Origin: Paracoccaceae bacterium
Lineage (GTDB): Bacteria; Pseudomonadota; Alphaproteobacteria; Rhodobacterales; Rhodobacteraceae
Assembly: GCA_027489375.1 (NCBI GenBank)
Contig: JAIXZW010000005.1
Span: 124,001-188,000 of the forward strand
Direction of reading: 5' to 3'
Length of the DNA: 64,000 bases
A program made the position numbers and the translations under genes. The notes under the pieces are model-generated. The model made no database searches. It was not told the origin of the DNA and saw nothing but the letters and a program-made list of their open reading frames with translations. How positions within the stretch are numbered: position 1 is the first letter of the stretch; every line of letters begins with the position of its first letter. Positions 1 through 9,850 of this stretch are shown in pieces.

Positions 1-479
1 TGATGCTTTTCCGTGACAAGATCGCGGGTCTGATCGGGCCGGAGCTTGGAGCCTTTGCCCTGATCGTCTTTGCCATCGGCGTCACGTCATGGATGGCGAC
101 CGCGCGGATCGTGCGGGGCGAGGTCCTGACACTGAAGGAACGGGAATACGTCCTCGCCGCACGGTCGATCGGCGTGCGGCCGAACCGGATCATCCTGCGC
201 CATATCCTGCCCAACGTCGTCTCGCCCGTCATGGTGGCGGCGACACTGGGCGTGGCCGAGGCGATCATCACGGAATCGGTGCTGTCCTTCCTCGGCCTCG
301 GCTTCCCGCCGGATTTCCCGACATGGGGGCGGTTGCTCTATGACGGCCTGCAATATATGCAGGTCTATCCGGAACGGGTGATCTGGCCGGGGCTGGCGAT
401 TTCGCTGACAGTGCTGTCGGTCAACTATATCGGCGACGGCCTGCGCGACGCGCTCGACCCGCGCATCCGCGGGCGCTGA
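1..479 (+). CDS. Peptide/nickel-type ABC transporter permease, C-terminal part (cut by window edge)
   Basis: Inner-membrane permease of the DppC/OppC family (binding-protein-dependent transport). The visible 158 residues contain the EAA cytoplasmic loop (AARSIGVRPNRIILRHILPN), followed by hydrophobic segments and the family-typical ending GDGLRDALDPRIRGR. Full DppC proteins are near 280-300 residues, and the frame is open to the left edge, so the ATG at position 3 is probably internal and the N-terminal half lies outside the window. Any partner genes (DppB, ATPases, binding protein) would be upstream and are not visible, so the substrate cannot be judged. Confidence 0.85.
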   Translation, partial: MLFRDKIAGLIGPELGAFALIVFAIGVTSWMATARIVRGEVLTLKEREYVLAARSIGVRPNRIILRHILPNVVSPVMVAATLGVAEAIITESVLSFLGLGFPPDFPTWGRLLYDGLQYMQVYPERVIWPGLAISLTVLSVNYIGDGLRDALDPRIRGR

Positions 480-481
480 AG

Positions 482-549
482 AAGGGGGGCCGTCTGCCCC
501 CCTCGGCCTTACGGCCTCACCCCCCGAGGATATTTGGGGCGAGAGGAAG
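482..549 (+). repeat. Dispersed GC-rich hairpin repeat, copy 1 (forward)
   Basis: A G-run/C-run hairpin (GGGGGGCCGTCTGCCCCCC) is followed by a C-run and the core GAGGATATTTG, then a GA-rich tail. It fills the gap between two converging genes. Similar elements recur about eleven times in the window in both orientations, several of them inside the photosynthesis cluster. It may also act as a bidirectional transcript end. Confidence 0.75.
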
Positions 550-552
550 GGG

Positions 553-1836
553 TCAGTCGAAGTGGTTGCGGATGCGGCGCACCATGAGCCAGACGCCGGC
601 AAGGACGACAGGCGTCAGGATCGCCATCAACCCGCCGTGGCTGATGTGGAAAGGATGGGCCAGCGGCTCCAGCGCATAGGCGGCAAGGTTGACCGCGTAA
701 TAGCTGATCGCCACCGTCGAAAGCCCCTCGACCGTGCGTTGCAGCCGCAATTGCAGATCGGCGCGGCGGTCCATGCTTTCCAGCAGTTTCTGGTTCTGGG
801 CCGAGCGTTCCACATCGACCCGCGTGCGGAGGAGTTCGGCCGCCCGCTGCGCCCGCTCCGCCATGCTGCGCAAACGCGCCTCGGCCGATTTCACCGTCCG
901 CATGGCGGGGTCATAGCGGCGCATCATGAATTCGCCGAAGGTCTGGCGCCCTTGGATCCGCTGCTCGCGCAACACCTCGATCCGCTGGTTGACGATGGCC
1001 TCATAGGCCGCGGTCGCACCGAAGCGGAAGGTGTAATTCACGGCAAGGCTTTCAAGCTCGGCCGAGATGGTCAGAAGCTCGTGCAAGGCCGCCTCCGGCG
1101 ACCGCGCCGAAGTGTCCAGCGCCGAGACGAGGTCCGACAGTTGCGGGTCGAGCGCATTGAGCCGCGTGGTCAACTGCCGCGACCGCATCAGCCCGAGCAT
1201 GGACATCGAGCGATAGGTCTCCACCTCGCACAGCCGCTGCACGATGCGCCCGATGCGGCGTTCGCCCGTGCCTGGGCGGACGAAGACGGCAAAGCGCATA
1301 TGCCCCGCCGGATCGATGCGGAAATCCCCCGCGATGATCGCCGCCCCGTCCACGATGCGGCTGATGGCAAGGCTTTCGGGAACGAACCAGTCCTCGACCT
1401 TTTCCAGCACCTCGGTTTCATCCTCGGGCAGGATTTCCACACGGATCAGCACCGAACAGACCCGCTTTCCCGGCGCTTCGGCCAGCCAGTCCTCGGGGAA
1501 AACCTCGGCCTCGACCGGATCGAAGGGGCGGTCCGAGACCCCCTTCACAAAGGCCGAATAGGTCACGAATTCGGTATGGCTTTCCCACTTCAACTCGGCC
1601 CGCCCGATGGCGCCCGAGAAATGCGTGGCATCGGGCTGCGGATGGGCCGACCCGTTGCGGTCGAGCAGGTCGAGAAGATGCGCCCGATCCTTTGCCCGGT
1701 CACGGTTCGCCGCCGCCACGGGTTCCTTGATCGCCACATAGACCGCATGGCATGGCGCCGCGAGCGAGGGGAAGGGCCGCGCGTGCAGCTCGTTCACAAG
1801 GGCGTAGCGAAGCGGGTGGTCGGCGATGCTGGGCAT
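553..1836 (-). CDS. DUF3422 family membrane-anchored protein
   Basis: A 427-residue protein matching the DUF3422 family, whose function is unknown. It begins MPSIADHPLRYALVNELHAR, the family's characteristic opening. A coiled-coil-like charged stretch precedes two C-terminal hydrophobic helices and a basic end (VRRIRNHFD), suggesting a membrane-anchored cytoplasmic protein. I chose the ATG at 1836, not a longer form starting at 1917, because an AGGA Shine-Dalgarno-like element lies just upstream and the conserved family start is here. Its upstream neighbour on the same strand is pntB, with a terminator between, so it is likely transcribed separately. Confidence 0.85.
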   Translation of the reverse strand: MPSIADHPLRYALVNELHARPFPSLAAPCHAVYVAIKEPVAAANRDRAKDRAHLLDLLDRNGSAHPQPDATHFSGAIGRAELKWESHTEFVTYSAFVKGVSDRPFDPVEAEVFPEDWLAEAPGKRVCSVLIRVEILPEDETEVLEKVEDWFVPESLAISRIVDGAAIIAGDFRIDPAGHMRFAVFVRPGTGERRIGRIVQRLCEVETYRSMSMLGLMRSRQLTTRLNALDPQLSDLVSALDTSARSPEAALHELLTISAELESLAVNYTFRFGATAAYEAIVNQRIEVLREQRIQGRQTFGEFMMRRYDPAMRTVKSAEARLRSMAERAQRAAELLRTRVDVERSAQNQKLLESMDRRADLQLRLQRTVEGLSTVAISYYAVNLAAYALEPLAHPFHISHGGLMAILTPVVLAGVWLMVRRIRNHFD

Positions 1837-1934
1837 TTTGGTCCTGTCGGTTTGCACACCAGATAGGGCGGGCTGCGCTTCATCTCCATGAAAAGGGCGG
1901 AATACGCGGGTATGCAATGCTGCTGTTGCAGAAA

Positions 1935-1965
1935 AGCAAAAGGCCCCGCAGCTTTTGCGGGGCCT
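1935..1965 (-). terminator. Intrinsic terminator of the pntAB operon
   Basis: A perfect 10-bp stem (AGGCCCCGCA with TGCGGGGCCT, positions 1941-1965) with a 5-nt loop is followed on the minus strand by a T-rich stretch (TTTGCTTTTC). It lies 39 nt after the pntB stop codon. Confidence 0.85.
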
Positions 1966-2003
1966 GATGCGGCTTGCGCCTGACGTTTCGCAAGCTTGGC
2001 GGG

Positions 2004-3452
2004 TCAGTCGATCATCGGCAGAAGCTGGTCGATCGACTTCTTCGCGTCACCATAGAACATGCGCGTGTTCTCCTTGAAGAACAGCGGGTTCTCGATGCCC
2101 GAATAGCCCGTCCCCTGCCCGCGCTTCGAAACGAACACCTGCTTGGCCTTCCAGCATTCCAGCACCGGCATGCCGGCGATGGGGCTGTTGGGGTCTTCCT
2201 GTGCCGCAGGGTTCACGATGTCGTTCGAGCCGATGACGATGGCCACATCCGTCTCGGGGAAGTCCTCGTTGATCTCGTCCATCTCCAGAACGATGTCATA
2301 GGGAACCTTGGCCTCGGCCAGCAGCACGTTCATATGCCCCGGCAGGCGGCCCGCGACGGGGTGGATGGCGAAGCGGACGTTCTTGCCCTTGGCGCGCAGT
2401 TTGCGGGTCAGTTCCGAAACGCTTTGCTGTGCCTGTGCGACCGCCATGCCATAGCCCGGGATGATGATGATGCTGTCGGCATCGTTCAGGGCTGCGGCGA
2501 CACCTTCGGCATCGATGGCGATCTGTTCGCCGGTCACTTCCATCGCGGGGCCGGTGGTGCCACCGAAACCGCCGAGGATCACCGACACGAAAGACCGGTT
2601 CATCGCCTTGCACATGATATAGGACAGGATCGCACCCGAGGAACCCACCAGCGCACCCACTACGATCAGCAGGTCGTTCGACAGCGAGAAGCCGATCGCC
2701 GCCGCCGCCCAGCCGGAATAGCTGTTCAGCATCGACACGACCACGGGCATGTCCGCCCCGCCGATCCCCATGATCAGGTGATAGCCGATGAAGAAGGCGG
2801 CAAGCGTCATCCCGATCAGCGCAAGCGACGAGCCGCTTTGCAGATAGACGAACAGCAGCACGAGCGAGATCAGCGCCGCCGCAGCGTTCAGCACATGCCC
2901 GCCCGGCAGCTTCTTGGCCTTGCCATCCACCTTTCCGGCAAGCTTGCCGAAGGCGATGACCGAACCCGTAAAGGTCACGGCCCCGATGAACACGCCAAGG
3001 AAGGTCTCGACCCGCAGGATGTTGACCAATGCCCCCGCCTGCGGATCGGCGAGCTTGTGCGCCAGCGTCGCGGCAAAGCCCGTCGCCGCCTCGCGCGCGG
3101 CTTCGTCCATGCCCTGCACCAGCGCCAGTTCGATATGGCTGTTGTAGCCGATGAACACCGCCGCCAGACCGACGAGGCTGTGCATCGCCGCGACAAGCTG
3201 CGGCATCTCGGTCATCTGGACCTTTTGCGCCACATACCAGCCGATCACGCCGCCCACGGCGACCATGACAAGGGAAATGACCCAGTTCCCCGCACCCGGC
3301 CCGTAAAGCGTTGCCGCCACGGCCAAGGCCATGCCGACGATGCCATACCACACCGCCCGCTTCGCGCTTTCCTGCCCCGAAAGGCCGCCCAGCGACTGGA
3401 TGAAAAGAACTGCCGCGACGACATAGGCAGCGGTCGTAAATCCGTATTCCAT
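2004..3452 (-). CDS. pntB: NAD(P) transhydrogenase subunit beta
   Basis: The 482-residue beta subunit of the proton-translocating transhydrogenase, which makes NADPH from NADH using the proton gradient in the inner membrane. The N-terminal 280 residues are a run of hydrophobic helices. The C-terminal NADP-binding domain III carries the family motifs [25 protein letters not shown] and [12 protein letters not shown]. The start at 3452 lies 10 nt after pntA, in the same operon, and the length is normal. In a phototroph this enzyme can supply NADPH for biosynthesis; that last point is inference. Confidence 0.97.
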   Translation of the reverse strand: MEYGFTTAAYVVAAVLFIQSLGGLSGQESAKRAVWYGIVGMALAVAATLYGPGAGNWVISLVMVAVGGVIGWYVAQKVQMTEMPQLVAAMHSLVGLAAVFIGYNSHIELALVQGMDEAAREAATGFAATLAHKLADPQAGALVNILRVETFLGVFIGAVTFTGSVIAFGKLAGKVDGKAKKLPGGHVLNAAAALISLVLLFVYLQSGSSLALIGMTLAAFFIGYHLIMGIGGADMPVVVSMLNSYSGWAAAAIGFSLSNDLLIVVGALVGSSGAILSYIMCKAMNRSFVSVILGGFGGTTGPAMEVTGEQIAIDAEGVAAALNDADSIIIIPGYGMAVAQAQQSVSELTRKLRAKGKNVRFAIHPVAGRLPGHMNVLLAEAKVPYDIVLEMDEINEDFPETDVAIVIGSNDIVNPAAQEDPNSPIAGMPVLECWKAKQVFVSKRGQGTGYSGIENPLFFKENTRMFYGDAKKSIDQLLPMID

Positions 3453-3462
3453 TCCGCGCCCC

Positions 3463-5034
3463 TTACGACTTCTGGAACATGGCGAGCATGCGACGCGTCA
3501 CCATGAAGCCACCGAAAATGTTGATACCGGCCATAAAGACCGACAGCGCCCCAAGGATCACGACAAGCCAGTTGCCCGACCCGATCTGCATCAGCGCGCC
3601 AAGGATGATGATCGACGAGATCGCGTTGGTCACAGCCATCAGCGGGGTGTGGAGCGAATGCGACACGTTCCAGATCACCTGCACGCCGACATAGACCGAC
3701 AGCACGAAGACGATGAAGTGCGACATGAAGCTGGCAGGCGCGAACAGCCCCGCGGCAAGGATCAGCGCCCCGCCCACGACCAGCATCGTCACCTGATTGC
3801 GCGTCTGCGCCTTGAAGGCCGCGGTTTCCTGCGCCCGCTTCTCTTCGGGCGTCAGTTCCTTCGGCTTCTCCTTCGGCTTTGCCGCCGCGATGGCCGCGAT
3901 CTTCGGCGGCGGCGGCGGGAAGGTCACGGCCCCCTCATGCGCCACGGTCGCGCCGCGGATCACGTCATCCTCCATGTTGTGGACGATCATGCCATCCTTC
4001 TTGGGCGTCAGGTCCGTCAGCATGTGGCGGATGTTAGTCGAATAAAGCGTCGAGGCCTGCGCCGCCATCCGGCTGGGGAAGTCGGTGTAGCCGACGATGG
4101 TGACACCGTTGTCGGTCACGATCTTCTGGTCCGGCACGGTCAGGTCGCAGTTGCCGCCACGCTCGGCGGCAAGGTCCACGATCACCGACCCCGGCTTCAT
4201 CATCTTGACCATATCCTCGGTCCAGAGCTTCGGCGCGGGGCGTCCGGGGATCAGGGCAGTGGTGATGACGATATCCATTTCCGGCGCAAGCTCGCGGAAC
4301 TTCGCAAGCTGCTTTTCGCGGAACTCGGGGCTTGAGGGGGCCGCATAGCCGCCGGTCGCCGCACCGTCCTGCGCCTGTTCGAATTCGAGGAAGACGAAAT
4401 TCGCCCCCATCGATTCAATCTGCTCGGCCACTTCGGGACGCACGTCGAAGGCATGGACGATGGCACCAAGGCTGACGCTCGTCCCGATCGCGGCCAGACC
4501 CGCCACGCCCGCGCCGACGATCAGCACCTTGGCGGGGGGCACCTTGCCCGCCGCCGTCACCTGCCCCGTGAAAAAACGGCCAAAGTTGTTGCCCGCTTCG
4601 ATCACCGCGCGATACCCGGCGATGTTCGCCATCGACGACAGCGCGTCCATCTTCTGCGCGCGGGAAATCCGCGGCACCATGTCCATCGCGACGACCGTGG
4701 CACCCTGATCGGCAACCAGCTTCAGAAGCGCGTCGTTCTGGGCGGGCCAGAAGAAGGAAATCAGCGTCTGCCCCTTCTTCAGAAGCTTCGCCTCCTTCTC
4801 GTCGGGGCCGCGCACCTTGACGACGACATCGACCGCATCGAACAGCGCCTTGGCGGTCTTCACGACCTCCACACCCGCCGCCTTGTAGGTCTCGTCCGAA
4901 AAGCCGGCTTTTGCGCCCGCGCCCGATTCAATGACGCAAGTGTGGCCCAGCTTGGCCAAGGCCTGCGCCGAATCCGGCGTCATGGCGACGCGGTTCTCGC
5001 CCTCGAATATCTCTTTCGGTGCCCCGATCTTCAC
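3463..5034 (-). CDS. pntA: NAD(P) transhydrogenase subunit alpha
   Basis: A 523-residue fused alpha subunit. It has an alanine-dehydrogenase-like NAD-binding domain I ([36 protein letters not shown] region), an Ala/Pro/Lys-rich linker near residues 385-420, then four hydrophobic helices of membrane domain II. The fused form contrasts with the split PntAA/PntAB of some Rhodospirillales. I chose the GTG at 5034 because [20 protein letters not shown] is the conserved opening and GGGGGAG lies at good spacing. A longer reading from 5115 would add about 27 unconserved residues. It is the first gene of the pntAB operon. Confidence 0.96.
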   Translation of the reverse strand: MKIGAPKEIFEGENRVAMTPDSAQALAKLGHTCVIESGAGAKAGFSDETYKAAGVEVVKTAKALFDAVDVVVKVRGPDEKEAKLLKKGQTLISFFWPAQNDALLKLVADQGATVVAMDMVPRISRAQKMDALSSMANIAGYRAVIEAGNNFGRFFTGQVTAAGKVPPAKVLIVGAGVAGLAAIGTSVSLGAIVHAFDVRPEVAEQIESMGANFVFLEFEQAQDGAATGGYAAPSSPEFREKQLAKFRELAPEMDIVITTALIPGRPAPKLWTEDMVKMMKPGSVIVDLAAERGGNCDLTVPDQKIVTDNGVTIVGYTDFPSRMAAQASTLYSTNIRHMLTDLTPKKDGMIVHNMEDDVIRGATVAHEGAVTFPPPPPKIAAIAAAKPKEKPKELTPEEKRAQETAAFKAQTRNQVTMLVVGGALILAAGLFAPASFMSHFIVFVLSVYVGVQVIWNVSHSLHTPLMAVTNAISSIIILGALMQIGSGNWLVVILGALSVFMAGINIFGGFMVTRRMLAMFQKS

Positions 5035-5140
5035 GCTCTCTCCCCCGACTCTGGATCGACCCCTGCGCAGCAAGGGTCCCGTTCCTGCCCAGCGCGACTT
5101 AACACCGCGCAACAATATTTCAAACGAAATCGCCTTTGCG

Positions 5141-5587
5141 TCACAACCAACGCCTCACGCGACCCGCCCATTCCTCGAATTCCGGCCCGAAGGCAAGCCG
5201 CAACCGTGCCTCTTCGTCCCTGATGAACCGCTCGCGGATCACCAGCATGAACAGCGGCACAAGCGGCAGCGCCAGCGGCACATCCAGCCACAGCACGGCG
5301 GCCAGCAAGACCAGCGTATCGCCCAGATAGATCGGATTGCGCGACAGCCGGAACACCCCGCTCTGCACCAGCCGCAGCGGCGCGCGATGCGGGACGAAGG
5401 TGGTCTTGGCCCGCGCCATCTCGCGCAGCGCCAGCCCCATCAGGCCAAGGCCCAGCGCCACCAGCGCCCCCGCGACCATCGCCCCCGCCCCGCCGAAAGC
5501 CGCCAAGGGCAACGCCTTGCCCATCAGCCAGACGACCAGCACGAAAAGCGCAAGCCAAAGCGGCGGCAGATCGAGCGTCATCGGCAT
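5141..5587 (-). CDS. Small integral-membrane methyltransferase (isoprenylcysteine carboxyl methyltransferase-like)
   Basis: A protein of about 148 residues with four hydrophobic segments. Its C-terminal half resembles the ICMT/phospholipid methyltransferase superfamily ([16 protein letters not shown], then [20 protein letters not shown]), with the typical RNPxY and E-E loop residues for SAM binding. The substrate is unknown; membrane lipid or isoprenoid-like compounds are the usual guesses. The start is ATG 5587 (alternatively 5581), with GGGGAGGG ten bases upstream. A longer reading to 5824 would overlap the divergent kynU gene and lacks conservation. Confidence 0.8.
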   Translation of the reverse strand: MPMTLDLPPLWLALFVLVVWLMGKALPLAAFGGAGAMVAGALVALGLGLMGLALREMARAKTTFVPHRAPLRLVQSGVFRLSRNPIYLGDTLVLLAAVLWLDVPLALPLVPLFMLVIRERFIRDEEARLRLAFGPEFEEWAGRVRRWL

Positions 5588-5792
5588 TGGCGGCAACCCT
5601 CCCCTTCGCGGCACTCCGGCGGCATCCTGCTTCGGACCCCCCTTTTTCCGTCCGCAAGACAGATTGGCAAGACCGTTCCAGCAAAAAACCGACCCTTGAT
5701 CGTGCATTTTCGTCGTGAACGACGGGGAAAGCCCCGTTGCAGACAGGTTAGGGAACAGGCACCCTTGGGCCTCACGCCAGACCGGAGCCAGA

Positions 5793-6989
5793 ATGACCAC
5801 CGATTTCGCCGCCACCCGCGCCATGTTCGACCTGCCCGATGGCGTGATCTACCTCGACGGCAACTCTCTCGGCCCCCTGCCGAAAGCCGCCGCCGCCCGC
5901 GTGGCCAAGACCGTGACCGAGGAATGGGGCCAGATGCTCATCACCGGCTGGAACAAGGCCGGATGGATGGACCAACCCGCCCGCGTGGGCGACCGCATCG
6001 CCAAGCTCATCGGGGCCGAGGCGGGCACAGTCGTCATGGGCGACACGCTCTCGATCAAGGTCTACCAAGCCCTCGCCTCGGCGCTCGAGATGAACCCCAC
6101 CCGCCGCGTGATCCTGTCGGATACCGGCAACTTCCCTTCGGACCTCTACATGGCAGACGGCCTCGTCCGCACGCTGGGCAACGGCTATGCGCTGAAAACC
6201 GTCGCCCCCGAAGAGGTTTATGACGCCATCGACGAAACCGTCGCCGTCACGATGATCACCGAGGTGGACTACCGCACCGGCCGCAAGCACGACATGGCCG
6301 CCCTCACCAAGCGGGCGCATGAGATGGGCGCGCTCACGATCTGGGATCTTGCCCATTCCGCAGGCGCCCTGCCCGTCCACCTTGCCGCCGTGGGCGCCGA
6401 TTTCGCGGTGGGCTGCACCTACAAATACCTCAACTCCGGCCCCGGCGGCCCCGCCTTCATCTACGTGGCCCCCCGCCATGCCGAAGCGGCCCGCCCCGCG
6501 CTGTCCGGCTGGCTCGGCCACGAAGCCCCCTTTGCCTTCGACCTCGGCTACCGCCCCGGTCGCGGGTCGGAACGCATGCGCGTCGGCACCCCGCCGATCC
6601 TGCAACTCGCCGCGCTCGAGGCCGCGCTCGACGTCTGGGACGGCGTCGACATGAACGACCTCCGCGCCCGCTCGCTCCACCTCGGCGATCTCTTCATCCA
6701 GGGGGTCGAGGCGGCTTGCCCCGACCTCACCCTCGCCACCCCCCGCGCCCATGACCAGCGCGGTTCACAGGTCAGCTTCCGCCACCCCGAAGGCTACGCC
6801 ATCATGCAGGCCCTCATCGCCCGCGGCGTGATCGGCGACTTCCGCGCCCCCGATATCCTGCGCTTCGGCTTCACCCCGCTCTACATCGGCCCGACCGAGG
6901 TTCAGGCCGCCGTCGACATCCTTGCCGACATCATGAAAAACCGCCTATGGGACCGCCCCGAATACAAGGCGCGGTCCAAGGTGACGTGA
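5793..6989 (+). CDS. kynU: Kynureninase
   Basis: A PLP-dependent hydrolase of 398 residues that splits L-kynurenine to anthranilate and alanine. It opens with the family signature [11 protein letters not shown] (residues 20-30). The PLP-lysine context [14 protein letters not shown] places the Schiff-base lysine near K211, and the preceding WDLAHSAGA holds the cofactor aspartate. The start at 5793 is supported by GGAG upstream. It lies 169 nt before the tryptophan 2,3-dioxygenase gene on the same strand, so the pair makes most of an anthranilate route from tryptophan. No kynurenine formamidase gene is present in the window. Confidence 0.95.
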   Translation: MTTDFAATRAMFDLPDGVIYLDGNSLGPLPKAAAARVAKTVTEEWGQMLITGWNKAGWMDQPARVGDRIAKLIGAEAGTVVMGDTLSIKVYQALASALEMNPTRRVILSDTGNFPSDLYMADGLVRTLGNGYALKTVAPEEVYDAIDETVAVTMITEVDYRTGRKHDMAALTKRAHEMGALTIWDLAHSAGALPVHLAAVGADFAVGCTYKYLNSGPGGPAFIYVAPRHAEAARPALSGWLGHEAPFAFDLGYRPGRGSERMRVGTPPILQLAALEAALDVWDGVDMNDLRARSLHLGDLFIQGVEAACPDLTLATPRAHDQRGSQVSFRHPEGYAIMQALIARGVIGDFRAPDILRFGFTPLYIGPTEVQAAVDILADIMKNRLWDRPEYKARSKVT

Positions 6990-7025
6990 TGGGTCGCACA
7001 GCACCCCTCGAAACCACGACCCTAC

Positions 7026-7044
7026 GGGGGCAGCCTCTGCCCCC
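7026..7044. repeat. Short perfect inverted repeat in the kynU-kynA gap
   Basis: GGGGGCAG and CTGCCCCC separated by CCT form an 8-bp hairpin. There is no following T-tract, so a terminator role is doubtful. It may be a degenerate copy of the hairpin part of the dispersed repeat seen elsewhere. Confidence 0.45.
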
Positions 7045-7158
7045 GCTCTGCCGCCCCTCGGGGTGGATCGCCCAATGGCGCCGCATCGGTGCGCTTTCCG
7101 TCCTCGATTGCACGGGGACCGCTTTTCTCTGACCCCACCTTCAAACCGGAGAGAAAAG

Positions 7159-8010
7159 ATGACCGCCGACAAGACCACCTGCCCTTTCAACCCCGCCGAA
7201 GATGGCGCGCAAATGTCCTTCGACGCGCGCATGTCCTATGGCGACTACCTGCAAATCGACCGCATCCTGACCGCGCAGAATTGCCTGACCCCCGCGCATG
7301 ACGAGATGCTCTTCATCATCCAGCACCAGACCTCGGAACTCTGGATGCGCCTTGCGCTGCACGAACTCGACGCCGCGCGCCTGATGATCGCCGCCGACCG
7401 CGTGCGCGAGGCGTTCAAGATGCTCGCCCGCATTTCCCGCATCTTCGAACAGCTCAACAACGCGTGGGACGTGCTGCGCACCATGACGCCCGCCGATTAC
7501 ACCCGCTTCCGCGACGACCTCGGCCAATCCTCGGGCTTCCAGTCGTGGCAATACCGGCTGATCGAATACGCGCTCGGCAACCGCAACCCCGCGATGCTCG
7601 CCCCCCACGCCCACCGCCCCGACCTGATGGAGAAGCTCCACGCCGAACTCGCCCGCCCCTCGCTCTATGACGAGGCGCTGCGTCACATGGCCCGCGCGGG
7701 CCTACCCGTCCCGCACGACCTGCTGACCCGCGACATCGCGCAGCCGTGGCAGGCGCATGACGGCCTCCGCGCCGTCTGGGAGGTCGTCTACCGCGACCCC
7801 GCCGCGCATTGGGAAGCCTATGAACTGGCCGAGAAGCTTGTCGACCTCGAAGACTACTTCCGCCGCTGGCGCTTCAACCATGTCACCACCGTCGAACGGG
7901 TGATCGGCTTCAAACGCGGCACGGGCGGCACCTCGGGGGTGGCCTATCTCCGCCGGATGCTCGAAGTGCGCCTCTTCCCGGAACTTTGGGAGGTGCGGAC
8001 CAGCCTTTAG
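7159..8010 (+). CDS. kynA: Tryptophan 2,3-dioxygenase
   Basis: A 283-residue haem dioxygenase that opens the indole ring of L-tryptophan to N-formylkynurenine. Family motifs are [29 protein letters not shown] (which contains the active-site His of FIIQHQ) and, near the C-terminus, [20 protein letters not shown], where the histidine is the haem ligand, then [13 protein letters not shown] chose the start at 7159 because GGAGAG precedes it closely. A longer reading from 7063 has no conserved sequence. It pairs with kynU upstream. Confidence 0.96.
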   Translation: MTADKTTCPFNPAEDGAQMSFDARMSYGDYLQIDRILTAQNCLTPAHDEMLFIIQHQTSELWMRLALHELDAARLMIAADRVREAFKMLARISRIFEQLNNAWDVLRTMTPADYTRFRDDLGQSSGFQSWQYRLIEYALGNRNPAMLAPHAHRPDLMEKLHAELARPSLYDEALRHMARAGLPVPHDLLTRDIAQPWQAHDGLRAVWEVVYRDPAAHWEAYELAEKLVDLEDYFRRWRFNHVTTVERVIGFKRGTGGTSGVAYLRRMLEVRLFPELWEVRTSL

Positions 8011-8101
8011 GGCTTGGAATCGCCCCGCCAAGACGGATAGCATTCACCCAACGATTGCCGCGGCCTCCCGCCGCGGCACAGAAACGTCAGGCAGGTGGGT
8101 C

Positions 8102-8926
8102 ATGCGCGTCACGTTCCGTATCATGGCAGCGGCAATCGCAACGGCGGTCCTCGCCTCCTGCATGCCCGATCCCGCGCTGATCGAAGCCGGCCTCGCCAAG
8201 CCGCCGGAACCCAGGGTGGCGCAGGGCGTCTATGTCTCCTCGATGGACGGGGCCTTCAAACTCCCCGCCGTTCCGGTGGAAAAGGTGCCCGTCGAATACC
8301 AGCGCCAGACGGTCTATTACCCCACCGAACAGGCGGTCGGCACCATCATCATCAACCCCGCCGCCAGACACCTCTACCTCATCACCGGCAAGAACGAGGC
8401 GCTGCGCTACGGCATCGCCGTGGGCAAGGCCGGCTTCGAATGGTCCGGCGAGGCGCAGATCACCTCCCGCAAGCAATGGCCCGACTGGACCCCGCCGCCC
8501 GAGATGATCGACCGCAAGCCGGAACTGGAAAAGTGGAAGGACGGCCAACCCGGCGGGCTGGAAAACCCGCTCGGCGCGCGCGCGCTTTACCTGACGACAA
8601 ACGGCATCGACTATGGCTACCGCATCCACGGCACGCCGGAATGGTTCTCCATCGGCAAGAACGCCTCTTCGGGCTGCATCCGCATGATCAATCAGGACGT
8701 GATCGACCTCTATTCCCGCGTGCCCGACGGCACCAAGGTGATCGTGCTGAACCGCGACGGCTCGCTTCCCACCAAACTCACCCTGCCGCCGCCCGCGCCG
8801 AAAAAGCGCAAACCCACACCCGCGCCGGTTCCCGCCGCCATGCCCGCCTTCAAGCCCGCGCTCGTCGGGGTGCCGCCGGCGCTTGTGGCCCCGTCACCCA
8901 CGCCCGCGCCTGTGGCAGGGAACTGA
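8102..8926 (+). CDS. L,D-transpeptidase lipoprotein (YkuD family)
   Basis: A 274-residue predicted periplasmic lipoprotein. The N-terminal signal ends in a lipobox (AVLASC, Cys20). The YkuD domain follows, with the catalytic signature HGTPEWFSIGKNASSGCIRM (His176, Cys192). Such enzymes cross-link peptidoglycan 3-3 or attach proteins to it. The C-terminal 45 residues are a Pro/Ala/Lys-rich tail, probably disordered. The next gene is on the opposite strand behind a dispersed hairpin repeat. The exact substrate (cross-linking or lipoprotein attachment) cannot be told from sequence. Confidence 0.9.
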   Translation: MRVTFRIMAAAIATAVLASCMPDPALIEAGLAKPPEPRVAQGVYVSSMDGAFKLPAVPVEKVPVEYQRQTVYYPTEQAVGTIIINPAARHLYLITGKNEALRYGIAVGKAGFEWSGEAQITSRKQWPDWTPPPEMIDRKPELEKWKDGQPGGLENPLGARALYLTTNGIDYGYRIHGTPEWFSIGKNASSGCIRMINQDVIDLYSRVPDGTKVIVLNRDGSLPTKLTLPPPAPKKRKPTPAPVPAAMPAFKPALVGVPPALVAPSPTPAPVAGN

Positions 8927-8934
8927 ACCCTGCT

Positions 8935-9016
8935 TTCACGCTCGTGAAAATATCCTCGGGGGGAGTCCATCGGCCCCCGGGGCCGATGGGCGGGGGGCAG
9001 ACGGCCCCCCTGCGCC
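8935..9016 (-). repeat. Dispersed GC-rich hairpin repeat, copy 2 (reverse)
   Basis: A reverse-oriented copy with AAATATCCTC core, a GGGGGG run, the stem CATCGGCCCCCGGGGCCGATG and GGGGGGCAGACGGCCCCCC. With copy 3 it brackets the sugar isomerase gene in inverted orientation. Confidence 0.75.
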
Positions 9017-9018
9017 GC

Positions 9019-9708
9019 TTACCGCGGAAGCCAGGTGTCGTAGTCGCTGACCAGAAGATGGGTGGGGGCCACGTCTTCCTCGATCTCGGCAAAGCGGCCG
9101 ATCGGCTGGACGTAGATGTTGTCGGTCAGGTCGTCGTTGACGGTCGACACCTCGCCGATCAGCACATCCCCGCCCTCGCCCCAGAAGGCATGCCAGTCCC
9201 CCGGCATCAGCGTGACGCTTTCCCCCGGCTTCAGCTTCAGCTTCATCCCCGGCGTATAGGGCACATCCAGCCCGTCGCAGCGCACCATCCCGCCACGGTC
9301 GGGGGCGTAATTCCCCTTGTCGTCCGACCCGCACAGCTCGATCACCAGCGTGGCCCCGCCACGGTTGATGATATCCTCGGCCTTCAGGAAATGCGTATGC
9401 ATCGGCGAAAGCTGGTCCTGCCGCGAGATCAGCAGCTTCTCGGCATAGCACATGCCCCCCCCGCGCTGGAGGTCCGCCAACTGCCCGTTGCGCAGCGTGA
9501 ACAGGAACAGCCCCATCGTGTCGAACTTTTCGGCCCCGAAATCGGTGATGTCCCAGCCCATGCGGCTGTCGATGATCCGGCTGGCCCGCTTCGCATTGGC
9601 CTTGAACGCGTCCGGCGTCCAATAGGCAAAGGGCGGCAGCACGAAGCCGTAATGGCGGATCATCTCGTCCGCCGCCGCCATGATGTCGTTGATGCGCGAG
9701 CGTTTCAT
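9019..9708 (-). CDS. D-lyxose/D-mannose isomerase family protein
   Basis: A cupin-fold sugar isomerase of 229 residues, similar to the D-lyxose ketol-isomerase family. Visible features include metal-binding histidines in QLSPMHTHFLKAEDIINRGG and a late DWHAFWGEGG that supplies a further His, with an intervening acidic residue. The family interconverts D-lyxose/D-xylulose or D-mannose/D-fructose, and the substrate here is not determined. I chose the ATG at 9708 because of an AGGGA ribosome-binding site; a start at 9753 would add 15 unconserved residues. The gene stands alone between two inverted copies of the dispersed repeat. Confidence 0.85.
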   Translation of the reverse strand: MKRSRINDIMAAADEMIRHYGFVLPPFAYWTPDAFKANAKRASRIIDSRMGWDITDFGAEKFDTMGLFLFTLRNGQLADLQRGGGMCYAEKLLISRQDQLSPMHTHFLKAEDIINRGGATLVIELCGSDDKGNYAPDRGGMVRCDGLDVPYTPGMKLKLKPGESVTLMPGDWHAFWGEGGDVLIGEVSTVNDDLTDNIYVQPIGRFAEIEEDVAPTHLLVSDYDTWLPR

Positions 9709-9769
9709 TCGTCCCTCCCGAAGACTGTCGCCCGCATGGTAACGTTTTCTCAAAAAGCGGCAAGCGAAG

Positions 9770-9850
9770 AAGGGGGGCCGTCTGCCCCCCGCCCATCGGC
9801 ACAGCCGATGGCCCCCCCCCCGAGGATATTTGAACGAGCGTGAAGGAGGG
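9770..9850 (+). repeat. Dispersed GC-rich hairpin repeat, copy 3 (forward)
   Basis: A forward copy: GGGGGGCCGTCTGCCCCCC, a second stem (CCATCGGCACAGCCGATGG), a C-run and the core GAGGATATTTGAACGAGCG. It matches copy 2 in reverse complement. Confidence 0.75.
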
